DNA of 12,090 nt from Pseudomonadota bacterium. GTDB taxonomy: Bacteria; Pseudomonadota; Gammaproteobacteria; Steroidobacterales; Steroidobacteraceae. Position 1 is the stretch's first letter. Each line of letters begins with the position of its first letter. The stretch is taken from NCBI GenBank assembly GCA_023391335.1, contig JAEWBG010000037.1:1-12090 (forward strand), given 5' to 3'. A program made the position numbers and the translations under genes. This document shows positions 6,195-12,023 of this stretch, one piece after another. The notes below the pieces were generated by a model. It saw only the letters and a list, made by a program, of their open reading frames with translations. It ran no database searches and was not told where the DNA came from.

Positions 6195-6965
6195 CTATGC
6201 GCCGCCCATCGTTCCGCCAGCTTGCGGTTGAGCTTGCGCTCCGGTGCGCTGACCATCGCCGCCTTTACCCGAACTCAACGATGCACGCAGGCTCTGATAT
6301 TGCTCCTGGCCTACTTGCCTAGCTTTCTCGACGGTTCGATCGCGCAAATCGCCCAAGGTGCGATTCTCGTATTCGGTGGTCGGCAGCGCTGCGCCGATAG
6401 CGGCGCCAACGGCGACTGCAATCGCGCCGACCACTAGAGGTTGTTCCTGCACGAAGTTTTGGACTTGAGCTTGTGCTTGCCGGGCACGCTCGCGAGTCGC
6501 ATCGCGGGCGGTGCGCCACGATTCAGAGGCTCGATTGCGCGTGGATTCCGTCGCTGAGTACGCGCGATCGCGCACGGTCTGAGTCGCGGACGCCGCACGA
6601 TCGCGGACCGAACTTGCCGTGTCTTGCAACTTCGAGCCCAGACGTGAGTTGCCGAGCCGCTGCCGGATCCGCGAGGGTCCGCTGGAGTCGGAACGCATTG
6701 CTGACGCGATAAGCCAAGCGGCCCCGGTGAGCGTCAACAGCACCGGTATGGGATTTCTCTTCACGGTATCTCCTACTGTTCTTACGAGATCTGGACCTCG
6801 CTCGCGCAACATTCCCAGCGATCGATCGAGCAATTGCTCGGGCGAGAACTTGCGTTCGAGCGCGCTCAACGTCCGATCCATGTCGGCGCGAATCGCCTCA
6901 GCCTCGCGCTCCAGATCGGCAGGGTCTTGCGCACTGTCGTTGCGATCATCGATGGTGCTGCTCAT
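6195..6965 (-). CDS. DUF3618 membrane protein with 11-residue repeats
   Basis: Encodes 256 residues. Residues 18-50 match the DUF3618 pattern (DLEREAEAIRADMDRTLSAL, then FSPEQLLD). Two hydrophobic segments (about 73-89 and 176-195) make it an inner-membrane protein. Between them, residues 118-161 form four 11-residue repeats of the type SSVRDRAASAT, QTVRDRAYSAT, ESTRNRASESW, RTARDATRERA. This periodicity is typical of extended amphipathic helices such as LEA-type stress proteins. The tail (231-256) is Gly/Gln-rich and probably disordered. The ATG shares one base with the stop of the preceding gene (TAATG) and has a GAGGAGA site at 6971-6977, so it is translationally coupled. It is the last gene of the operon, before the terminator at 6105-6140. 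Biochemical function is unknown; similar genes usually sit beside YqjD/YqjE-like genes. Confidence 0.82.
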   Translation of the reverse strand: MSSTIDDRNDSAQDPADLEREAEAIRADMDRTLSALERKFSPEQLLDRSLGMLRERGPDLVRTVGDTVKRNPIPVLLTLTGAAWLIASAMRSDSSGPSRIRQRLGNSRLGSKLQDTASSVRDRAASATQTVRDRAYSATESTRNRASESWRTARDATRERARQAQAQVQNFVQEQPLVVGAIAVAVGAAIGAALPTTEYENRTLGDLRDRTVEKARQVGQEQYQSLRASLSSGKGGDGQRTGAQAQPQAGGTMGGA

Positions 6966-7378
6966 TAAGTTCTCCTCGCGATCACTTCCGCGTCGCGCCG
7001 CAGCGAGTCCTGCGTGCGATCCATGCTCAACGCGGAGGGTTCAAGTTTCTTCTTGCCTGCTTGTAGAAGGATCAGTCCGACGACTGCGAGCACGATGCCT
7101 ACGATGAGGGCCGCGGCCCAAGGCGCGATCACCTCGGCCAGTGCCAGAATCGCGGCAGCGGTAAGCGACAGCAATCCTGCGATGAGTACCGCAGCGCCAG
7201 TGGCCATGCTGCCGACCGCAAGCTTGATCGTGTTGACGGTTTCGCGGAACTCCGATTTGGCCAGAGCAACCTCGTTACGCAACAGCGCAGTCGCATCGCT
7301 CATCAGCCGGCTCAGCAGTCCGGTCGCGGATTCTTGATCCGATGGCGCGCCACGCGCGCCTACATTGCCGTTCATCAT
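6965..7378 (-). CDS. YqjE-like / holin-X family membrane protein
   Basis: Encodes 137 residues. The N-terminal part (18-50) is an amphipathic helix, LLSRLMSDATALLRNEVALA followed by KSEF, characteristic of PF07332 (YqjE, 'putative actinobacterial holin-X'). Two transmembrane helices follow at about 52-80 and 85-107, then a basic cytoplasmic tail. The automated 'phage holin' label rests on topology; there is no phage gene here, and the order with a YqjD-like gene upstream matches the E. coli yqjDE arrangement. GGAGGG at 7384-7389 precedes the ATG at 7378 by five bases; a second ATG follows directly. The start overlaps the stop of the upstream gene by four bases (ATGA), and the end overlaps the DUF3618 start by one. 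Its role is unknown, probably in envelope stress or stationary phase. Confidence 0.83.
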   Translation of the reverse strand: MMNGNVGARGAPSDQESATGLLSRLMSDATALLRNEVALAKSEFRETVNTIKLAVGSMATGAAVLIAGLLSLTAAAILALAEVIAPWAAALIVGIVLAVVGLILLQAGKKKLEPSALSMDRTQDSLRRDAEVIARRT

Positions 7379-7965
7379 GGCAACCCTCCATTCGACTTAG
7401 ACGCTTGCGCTTGACGTGTCGAAGCGGCAGAGCGAGTCGCCTCGATGTCGATCGTGTCTTGCTCGGAGAAACCGGGCCCCGTGCTTCCGGTTGAACCTGT
7501 TGAATAGGTTCCGGCGCTGGCTTGATCTGAATACGCCGAGCCCGTTAAATCTCCTGCGTAGGTCTCTGTGCCGTACTCCCAATCTTCGGCGCTATGCACG
7601 TTGGACGCGGACGCCTTTAAGAATCGCGACACCACCACACCTAGTGCAACACCGCCAAGAATGAAGAGCCCAGGATTGCGCCGAGCCAAATCGCGGGTGT
7701 CTTCGATCAATTCCTCGATGCTCGCTTCCCGCAACCGCGTCGCCAGTGCGTTCACTCGGTCCGCAGCTTGATTGGCATAGTTCGCAAGCCGCGGTTGACC
7801 GTCTCCCAATTCCGATCCAGCGCGTCCGATGACACTCGCGACCTGTTCGATCTGATCCGCCGCACTGCGTTTCGTCGTTTCGATGCGCTGCTTGCCATCT
7901 TCCTTGATGCGTTCGGTGACGCCGCTCTTGCGGCCGCTCGAGGTGGATTCGAATTCGCTTGCCAT
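7375..7965 (-). CDS. YqjD/ElaB-like one-helix membrane protein
   Basis: Encodes 196 residues. The N-terminal half is charged and helical: residues 35-80 (SAADQIEQVASVIGRAGSEL, then ANQAADRVNALATRLRE). A single membrane segment follows, RRNPGLFILGGVALGVVVSR (95-114). This is the layout of YqjD/ElaB/YgaM (DUF883-like) proteins, which anchor in the inner membrane; E. coli YqjD binds ribosomes in stationary phase. Unlike those short proteins, this one has an extra tail of about 80 residues after the helix, rich in Ser, Thr, Gly and Ala with a TGSTGSTGPG run (156-165), likely disordered. AAAGGAG at 7973-7979, seven bases before the ATG, is the strongest ribosome site in the operon, and this is the first gene. 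Family assignment is by layout and context rather than a diagnostic motif. Confidence 0.75.
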   Translation of the reverse strand: MASEFESTSSGRKSGVTERIKEDGKQRIETTKRSAADQIEQVASVIGRAGSELGDGQPRLANYANQAADRVNALATRLREASIEELIEDTRDLARRNPGLFILGGVALGVVVSRFLKASASNVHSAEDWEYGTETYAGDLTGSAYSDQASAGTYSTGSTGSTGPGFSEQDTIDIEATRSAASTRQAQASKSNGGLP

Positions 7966-7972
7966 GGAGTTG

Positions 7973-7979
7973 CTCCTTT
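7973..7979 (-). promoter_or_regulatory. Ribosome binding site opening the yqjDE-like operon
   Basis: AAAGGAG on the minus strand, seven bases before the ATG at 7965. It fixes the first start of the three-gene operon. About 240 non-coding bases (7980-8220) separate it from the divergent acetyltransferase gene and must hold promoters for both. Confidence 0.85.
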
Positions 7980-8220
7980 CGTTGCAGTGCTCGTGCGCAC
8001 AGTGCCAAGTGGATCAAGACGCAGAGATTCGATCTGCTGAGGTTCACACAACGAAAGTCGCGCTTAGAAAGTTGCACGCGTGTACGCATCATGCGCGCAT
8101 CGATGTGGACGCATCCGCGAATGCTCTTGACGGCATCGCCGTGCCACGTAATAACTGCACCTGCGGCGCGCCGTCGTACTAAAAATGATGAGCCTGAGTG
8201 CTCAAATAGGTGCTTAAGAG

Positions 8221-8817
8221 ATGAGCTGGCCTGAATCGATCGTGTTGAGCGGCAAATACGCAACGCTCGAGCCTTTGCGGCGCGAGCACCGAGGGGATTT
8301 GGAGGAGGCGACGCGTGACGGCGAGTTGTGGAAGCTGTGGTACACGTCGGTCCCGTCGCCAAACGAGATGGAGGCGGAGATCGAGCGCCGATTGGCGTTG
8401 CAGCGCAAGGGATCCATGCTGCCGTTTGCCATTCTCGAGACCTCGTCGGGCCGAGCGGTGGGCATGACCACCTATATGAACATTGAAGCCGAGCATCGGC
8501 GCCTCGAAATCGGCTCGACGTGGTACCGCGCGCAAGTGCAACGCACCGCGCTGAACACCGAATGCAAATTGTTGTTGCTCGCGCATGCGTTTGAGGCGCT
8601 CGACTGCATCGCGGTAGAGTTCCGCACGAGCTTCTTCAATCATCAAAGCCGCAAGGCGATAGAGCGGCTTGGGGCCAAGCTCGATGGCGTGCTCAGGAGT
8701 CACCGCCTCATGAAGGATGGATCGCTACGGGATACTTGCGTGTACAGCATCATTCGATGCGAGTGGCCGGCGGTTAAAACCCATCTGCAGTTCCAGCTCG
8801 ATAAGCCGCGGCGATAG
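8221..8817 (+). CDS. GNAT acetyltransferase, RimJ/RimL type
   Basis: Encodes 198 residues. Proteins of this type transfer acetyl from acetyl-CoA to N-terminal or side-chain amines; the substrate here is unknown. Features in order: LSGKYATLEPLRREHRGDL (9-27), a typical first strand and helix; MLPFAILETSSGRAVGMTTY (66-85), strands 2-4; RLEIGSTWYRAQVQRTALNT (94-113), the acetyl-CoA region, where the usual G-x-G is replaced by RTA; LAHAFEALDCIAVEFRTSFF (120-139); NHQSRKAIERLGAKLDGVLR (140-159), the RimJ/RimL-type motif; and a final strand ending in EW (181-182). The start has only a weak ribosome site, but it fits the family N-terminus. It is transcribed away from the yqjDE-like operon and ends 20 bases from the convergent DUF1003 gene, with no clear terminator between. 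Confidence 0.88.
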   Translation: MSWPESIVLSGKYATLEPLRREHRGDLEEATRDGELWKLWYTSVPSPNEMEAEIERRLALQRKGSMLPFAILETSSGRAVGMTTYMNIEAEHRRLEIGSTWYRAQVQRTALNTECKLLLLAHAFEALDCIAVEFRTSFFNHQSRKAIERLGAKLDGVLRSHRLMKDGSLRDTCVYSIIRCEWPAVKTHLQFQLDKPRR

Positions 8818-8837
8818 AGATCACAATTCCGCAACAG

Positions 8838-9359
8838 TCACAAATCGCCACGGTCGTGCTGCTTTTCTTCCAGTGCGTCGAGAATTTGCTCCGGGGCGAC
8901 GTCGCGTTGCAGCTCTCGAAGCTCTTCGTCATCGGGCAGCGGGAGTCCGGAATGCTCCGCGAGCCGGCGCATCAGAGTCAGCAAGCGGGTGAGCTCGTGC
9001 TCTGTTAGCAAGCTGATCTGCAGATCGAGTTCCGCGCGTCGATCCGCCTCCGCCTGCATTCGGTTCTGTGTGATGAGCACGAACGCCGTGACGAAGATCG
9101 CTTCGACCGATGCAATCGTTGCAAGCAGCACGAACGTAGGATCGAACTTCGGTAGGGATGTGACTCCCACGTTGATCAACACCCATGAGATGACGGCTAC
9201 AAGGTGTAGATAAACGAAGGCGAGGCTGCCCGCAAATCTCGTGACCGCCACCGCCACTCGTTCTCTTACTGGACGTCGTTCGTTCTGGCGCCGTTGTCTT
9301 TCCAACAGGGCTTCAATGTTGCGGGCGACGATTTGCGTGATCGGTGTGTTGTTGCTCAT
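8838..9359 (-). CDS. DUF1003 membrane protein
   Basis: Encodes 173 residues. It matches the DUF1003 family (PF06210): RFAGSLAFVYLHLVAVISWV (41-60) and FDPTFVLLATIASVEAIFVT (72-91) are two transmembrane helices. They are followed by the hallmark VLITQNRMQAEADRRAELDL (94-113) and a long charged C-terminal helix (114-173) that should be cytoplasmic. The open frame starts at a TTG nine bases upstream, but ATG 9359 is the better start; neither has a good Shine-Dalgarno. Function is unknown, and a transport or stress role is often assumed without proof. It is divergent from the serine-rich protein gene. Confidence 0.88.
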   Translation of the reverse strand: MSNNTPITQIVARNIEALLERQRRQNERRPVRERVAVAVTRFAGSLAFVYLHLVAVISWVLINVGVTSLPKFDPTFVLLATIASVEAIFVTAFVLITQNRMQAEADRRAELDLQISLLTEHELTRLLTLMRRLAEHSGLPLPDDEELRELQRDVAPEQILDALEEKQHDRGDL

Positions 9360-9569
9360 GGGGGCCAATGCATGAGCGAACCGATGAGTTGCCGCGCACT
9401 GCCGGACAACTGCGGCCTGCCTGTCGGCTCGATGAGCACGCGCCTCCGGCGCGATATCCGATGCGGCAAAAAGGTCGTTTGGGTTTTTCGTGTAAATGAA
9501 AAAATGCGCGACGCCATTTGCGATCCTGACGCGTTACGAGCACGTCGATATCCCATGAAGGAGGCTCCA
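9360..9569. other. Divergent intergenic region
   Basis: These 210 bases lie between the divergent DUF1003 and serine-rich genes and must hold both promoters. A perfect 6-bp stem CGCGCC-tcc-GGCGCG sits at 9439-9453. An AT-richer stretch (about 9470-9506, with TTTGGGTTTTTCGTGTAAAT) is the likeliest promoter zone for the plus-strand gene, but I see no clean hexamer pair. Confidence 0.45.
9558..9564 (+). promoter_or_regulatory. Shine-Dalgarno site of the serine-rich protein gene
   Basis: AAGGAGG lies five bases before the ATG at 9570. It sits inside the codons that would follow the in-frame ATG at 9555, so it selects 9570 as the start and excludes the long open frame from 9294. Confidence 0.88.
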
Positions 9570-10370
9570 ATGCGTACTCGATCTCTAATTCTCCGTCAGG
9601 CCTGTTCGGCCATCTTACTTGCGGGCGCGCTGGTTGCAGGCTCCGCGGGTGCTCAATCGACCACTTCGCAGGTCGGTAATCCGAAGGCGAATACGACATC
9701 TCCCACTCCGTCTTCATCTTCGTCCTCGTCGAGTACAGGCTCGCGTTCCGAGGGCATGTCGGACTCGAGCAGCACGTATCCGAGCGACACAAACGACAGC
9801 GGCACCAGCACCTCGAGCAGAACCCGCAACTCCACGGGCGCAGCGGCGTCGGGCAAAACCAACCGCGGCTCGAGCTCATCGGATTGGAATTCCGGTAACA
9901 GCAGCTCCGACAGCTCTATGAACGGTTCCACTCATAGCGGTTCGATGCACAACGACAGTACGTCGAGTTCTGCCACGAGCACCGATTCGGATACAGGATC
10001 GACTATGGATTCCCGTACGCGGACGCGCGTAAGTCAGCGCACACCGTACGATCGGGATAGCTCGGATACGGAGCACTCGCGCTCACAGTCCGATAGTCAA
10101 GGAGCCAATGGGACTCAGCCCTCGACGACGAACCCTAGTGTTCGTGGAGGGAAGAACGATTCGTGGTCGCGAGGCCAGATTTCCGATCGTGAACCGACTG
10201 CGACCGGGAGCGGCGATGGAGACACTAGCCCTGTGAAACCGGATGCGGGAACTCATCCGACCGAGTCGTCGGCATCGGGCGCGAACGATCGTAATCACGA
10301 CGGCGTCTCGTCTGAGAGTTCATCCGATAGCCAGTCTTCCGATTCGGACTCGGATGGATCTTATCGGTGA
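9570..10370 (+). CDS. Serine/threonine/aspartate-rich exported protein
   Basis: Encodes 266 residues. Residues 1-28 are a textbook signal peptide (basic MRTR, hydrophobic AILLAGALVAG, cleavage after AGA before Gln29). The mature protein is almost wholly low complexity. Ser, Thr, Asp, Asn and Gly dominate, with an eight-serine run near residues 49-57 and a C-terminal SSDSQSSDSDSDGSYR-like tail. There are almost no aromatic or aliphatic residues and no Cys after the signal, so it should be disordered. Charged patches (RTRTRVSQRTPYDRD, later KNDSW) interrupt it. I recognise no domain. Frame choice is supported by the strong ribosome site, the signal peptide and the terminator right after the stop codon. 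Possible roles include periplasmic stress or desiccation protection or a glycosylated surface protein, but none is shown. Confidence 0.8.
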   Translation: MRTRSLILRQACSAILLAGALVAGSAGAQSTTSQVGNPKANTTSPTPSSSSSSSSTGSRSEGMSDSSSTYPSDTNDSGTSTSSRTRNSTGAAASGKTNRGSSSSDWNSGNSSSDSSMNGSTHSGSMHNDSTSSSATSTDSDTGSTMDSRTRTRVSQRTPYDRDSSDTEHSRSQSDSQGANGTQPSTTNPSVRGGKNDSWSRGQISDREPTATGSGDGDTSPVKPDAGTHPTESSASGANDRNHDGVSSESSSDSQSSDSDSDGSYR

Positions 10371-10390
10371 ACGAGCTGTGCGATCCTAGT

Positions 10391-10420
10391 GAGCGCCGCC
10401 TTCGGGCGGCGCTTTCGTTT
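10391..10420 (+). terminator. Rho-independent terminator of the serine-rich gene
   Basis: AGCGCCGCC (10392-10400), a TTCG tetraloop and GGCGGCGCT (10405-10413) form a perfect 9-bp stem, followed by TTCGTTTG. It starts about 20 bases after the stop codon at 10370. Confidence 0.88.
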
Positions 10421-10660
10421 GTAGGGTTGTAACGAACGCGCCCTTTGTAGAGTCCACTGTCAAAAAGAACTGCTTCTAGTTACCTCTCCCGCATCGCTAC
10501 TGCGTTCACGGCGCAATTACGCCATTTGCTGCCTACACTGATTTGGCATGCGCATTGCAGCCGCATGAGTTCAGTGACGATTGCGCGCTACTTGCATCGG
10601 CTCGATGCCGGTTCGAAGTCAGATCTGCGCGCGGAGCGCATTCCTGTCGTAGGAGAGGCC
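10421..10660. other. Upstream region of the copper-binding protein gene
   Basis: These 240 bases lie between the terminator and the chosen GTG start. An open frame continues from 10526 into the gene, but its residues do not resemble the family. The AT-richer stretch around 10455-10480 (CACTGTCAAAAAGAACTGCT) is the likeliest promoter zone. No CueR- or CsoR-type operator is recognisable. Confidence 0.4.
10651..10655 (+). promoter_or_regulatory. Shine-Dalgarno site of the copper-binding protein gene
   Basis: AGGAG lies five bases before GTG 10661. The in-frame ATG 10676 has no such site, and the upstream ATG 10565 lies far outside family length. Confidence 0.65.
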
Positions 10661-11074
10661 GTGGAACAGCAACTCATGGCGGACGATCCGATGCACGAAG
10701 AGATGCGGGCGTGCATGGAGGATTGCGAGTATTGCCATCGTGTCTGCCTGCACATGGCGATGACCCACTGTCTGGAGCAAGGCGGACAACACACCGAACC
10801 GTTGCACTTCCGCCTCATGCTTGGCTGCGCCGAAGTGTGCAGTACGACCGCAAATGCCTTGCTGTCCGGCTTCGAGATGCACGCACAGCTGTGCGCCGCG
10901 AGTGCGGAGATTTGTCGTGCGTGTGCTGCAAGCTGCGAACAGATCGGCGAAGACATGCGCGAATGCGTCGATGCTTGTATTCGCTGCGCTGAAAGTTGCG
11001 AACAGCTATTCGACTTCGAGGGCGAACATCAACACGCATCCCACGCTCACTCGTCTGGCGACGTACGCGATTAG
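10661..11074 (+). CDS. Cysteine-rich four-helix copper-binding protein (DUF326/Csp-like)
   Basis: Encodes 137 residues from GTG 10661. It carries 15 cysteines, almost all on helix faces: MRACMEDCEYCHRVC (15-29), LGCAEVC (54-60), LCAASAEICRACAASC (77-92) and MRECVDACIRCAESC (98-112). This spacing is the hallmark of four-helix-bundle copper proteins (PF03860/DUF326; Csp3-like copper storage proteins), which line the bundle core with Cys thiolates that bind Cu(I). There is no signal peptide, so it should be cytosolic like Csp3. The C-terminus adds a His-rich tail (HQHASHAHS, about 123-131) that could also bind metal. The start was chosen by ribosome site and family length; 10565 or 10676 are alternatives. 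The gene is alone, with no copper ATPase or regulator nearby. The repeats after its stop codon may end its transcript, but no T-run terminator is visible. Confidence 0.85.
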   Translation: MEQQLMADDPMHEEMRACMEDCEYCHRVCLHMAMTHCLEQGGQHTEPLHFRLMLGCAEVCSTTANALLSGFEMHAQLCAASAEICRACAASCEQIGEDMRECVDACIRCAESCEQLFDFEGEHQHASHAHSSGDVRD

Positions 11075-11100
11075 GGCAGAGAAGCGGATCGGATAAACGA

Positions 11101-11215
11101 AGGACGACATTGTCGTCAGGTGGGCCTTCGGCAGGAAGGACGCGATGCGTCAGGAAGGACTAGCGTCAGGTCAGAACGAATCGAAAGGCGGATCGCTTCG
11201 CGATGGGGAAGGACT
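11101..11215 (+). repeat. Variable-stem hairpin repeat array, AGGAAGGAC type
   Basis: The frame AGGAAGGAC...GTCAGG recurs with different inserts. Stems are GACGAC-att-GTCGTC (11103-11117), GCC-ttc-GGC (11124-11132), GACGC-gat-GCGTC (11139-11151), a weak GAC-tagc-GTC (11158-11167) and ATCGC-ttc-GCGAT (11192-11204). It leads directly into the 141-base repeat pair. Each stem keeps pairing although its bases differ from the others. Confidence 0.72.
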
Positions 11216-11314
11216 GACGTCGGGTCGGAACGAAAGAGGCAAGCCGACTTCGTCGGCAAGGAAGCCTAACGGCAAGCGAGCCACTGGCAGGCAAGCGCTT
11301 CGCGCAGGCCAGAA
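11216..11314 (+). repeat. 141-base-period direct repeat, copy 1
   Basis: From 11223 to 11314 (92 bases) it is identical to 11364-11455; a one-mismatch extension reaches back to 11216. It contains GCCGAC-ttc-GTCGGC (11243-11257), GCC-act-GGC (11280-11288) and GCGC-ttc-GCGC (11295-11305). Its last 45 bases recur with three differences at 2041-2085. Confidence 0.9.
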
Positions 11315-11356
11315 TCGAAAAAGGAGAAACTCTGGACCCTTCGCGTCGGGAAGGAC

Positions 11357-11455
11357 GACGTCAGGTCGGAACGAAAGAGGCAAGCCGACTTCGTCGGCAA
11401 GGAAGCCTAACGGCAAGCGAGCCACTGGCAGGCAAGCGCTTCGCGCAGGCCAGAA
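11357..11455 (+). repeat. 141-base-period direct repeat, copy 2
   Basis: Second copy of the 92-base identical block (11364-11455), offset by 141 bases from copy 1. The 42 bases between the copies are not repeated, apart from a GGAAGGAC frame word before copy 2. Perfect identity implies recent duplication or ongoing homogenisation. Confidence 0.9.
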
Positions 11456-11486
11456 ATCCGACCGTGGCGGAAGCGCCCAATTACTC

Positions 11487-11610
11487 CGTCATCCCCACAC
11501 AGGTCCACGCAGGTGGGGATCCATCTGAGTTCCAAAAACTCGGCCAATGCCGGCATGAATCCAAAGAGCTGCTAGCGTGCGGATGGGCTCCCACCTTCGT
11601 GGGAATGACG
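11487..11610. mobile_element. Small non-autonomous inverted-repeat element (MITE/REP-like)
   Basis: This 124-base element has terminal inverted repeats CGTCATcCCCAC (11487-11498) and GTGGGaATGACG (11599-11610), complementary at all but one position. Each end also folds on itself: CCCCAC...GTGGGG (11493-11518) on the left and CCCACC-ttc-GTGGG on the right. The words GTCATCCCC, GGATCCATCTG and GGGAATGACG belong to a widespread class of dispersed bacterial repeats with GTCATTCCC ends. It has no coding capacity, and target-site duplications are not evident. Confidence 0.7.
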
Positions 11611-11639
11611 AACTCACCAGACACTTCACGTGAATAGTC

Positions 11640-11741
11640 GACGATGCAGTCGTCTGCCGCATCTCCTTCTGTCCTGCCGTGAGGCCATCGTGATCCGAGA
11701 GGATCCTTCCTGCCGCAGGCCTACCTGACGACGCAGTCGTC
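11640..11741 (-). repeat. Variable-stem hairpin repeat array, inverted copy
   Basis: Read on the minus strand, the frame words match 11101-11140: GACGAC-tgc-GTCGTC (11741-11727), CAGG, GCC-tgc-GGC (11720-11712), AGGAAGG, GATCC-tctc-GGATC (11705-11692), and later GACGA-ctgca-TCGTC (11654-11640). The same joints surround different stems and loops. It is therefore an inverted relative of the array at 11101-11215, with the 124-base element lying between the two orientations. Confidence 0.68.
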
Positions 11742-11901
11742 CGTCCGTCATTAACAGCGATGGCGACTGCCGTTGTCCTCAATCGAATTACACGCGCTTC
11801 AAATCGCCGAAGCGTGCTTGCCGCACGACCACGATCCACTTCACACATTCCACATCGCCGCTACGCATTCAGCCGCCGCCGTAATGGTTAAGCGTTGAAG
11901 C

Positions 11902-11944
11902 GCTCACTTTCTTCTAGCCGAGTTCTGCTTAAAGTGAGCTCACT
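11902..11944. repeat. GCTCACT inverted repeat, operator-like
   Basis: A perfect 9-bp inverted repeat GCTCACTTT (11902-11910) and AAAGTGAGC (11931-11939) has a 20-base spacer. Its right arm overlaps a 12-bp perfect palindrome AGTGAGCTCACT (11933-11944), so the word GCTCACT appears three times in 43 bases. It could be an operator for a gene beyond the window edge; no gene is adjacent within it. Confidence 0.5.
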
Positions 11945-12011
11945 ACAACAGCGGGTGCCCTCACACCAATATGAAAGAGCGGCGGGGAGTCAGGGATGGC
12001 GGCGTACTCTA

Positions 12012-12023
12012 CTTTATATAAAG
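12012..12023. repeat. AT-rich 12-bp palindrome
   Basis: CTTTATATAAAG is a perfect palindrome in an otherwise GC-rich stretch near the end of the window. It may be part of a promoter or a protein site, but nothing adjacent supports a specific role. Confidence 0.35.

Noticed and set aside
6965..7378. Prophage remnant suggested by the 'holin' family
   Set aside because: No other phage gene is present. The PF07332/YqjE family is common in chromosomal stress operons, and the gene order fits yqjDE.
7592..8362. 256-residue minus-strand open frame across the YqjD-like and acetyltransferase starts
   Set aside because: It overlaps two better-supported genes in another frame or strand and is rich in Arg, Ser and Ala in the manner of shadow frames.
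9294..9569. Upstream extension of the serine-rich protein
   Set aside because: It overlaps the DUF1003 gene on the other strand. AAGGAGG at 9558 and the signal peptide set the start at 9570.
11145..11528. Plus-strand frame with repeated Arg/Lys-rich peptide
   Set aside because: It is a translation of the 141-base repeat pair; the same DNA repeat occurs in a non-coding gap at 2041-2085.
11489..11848. 119-residue minus-strand open frame
   Set aside because: It is made from the 124-base inverted-repeat element and the inverted hairpin array, with no family resemblance or ribosome site.
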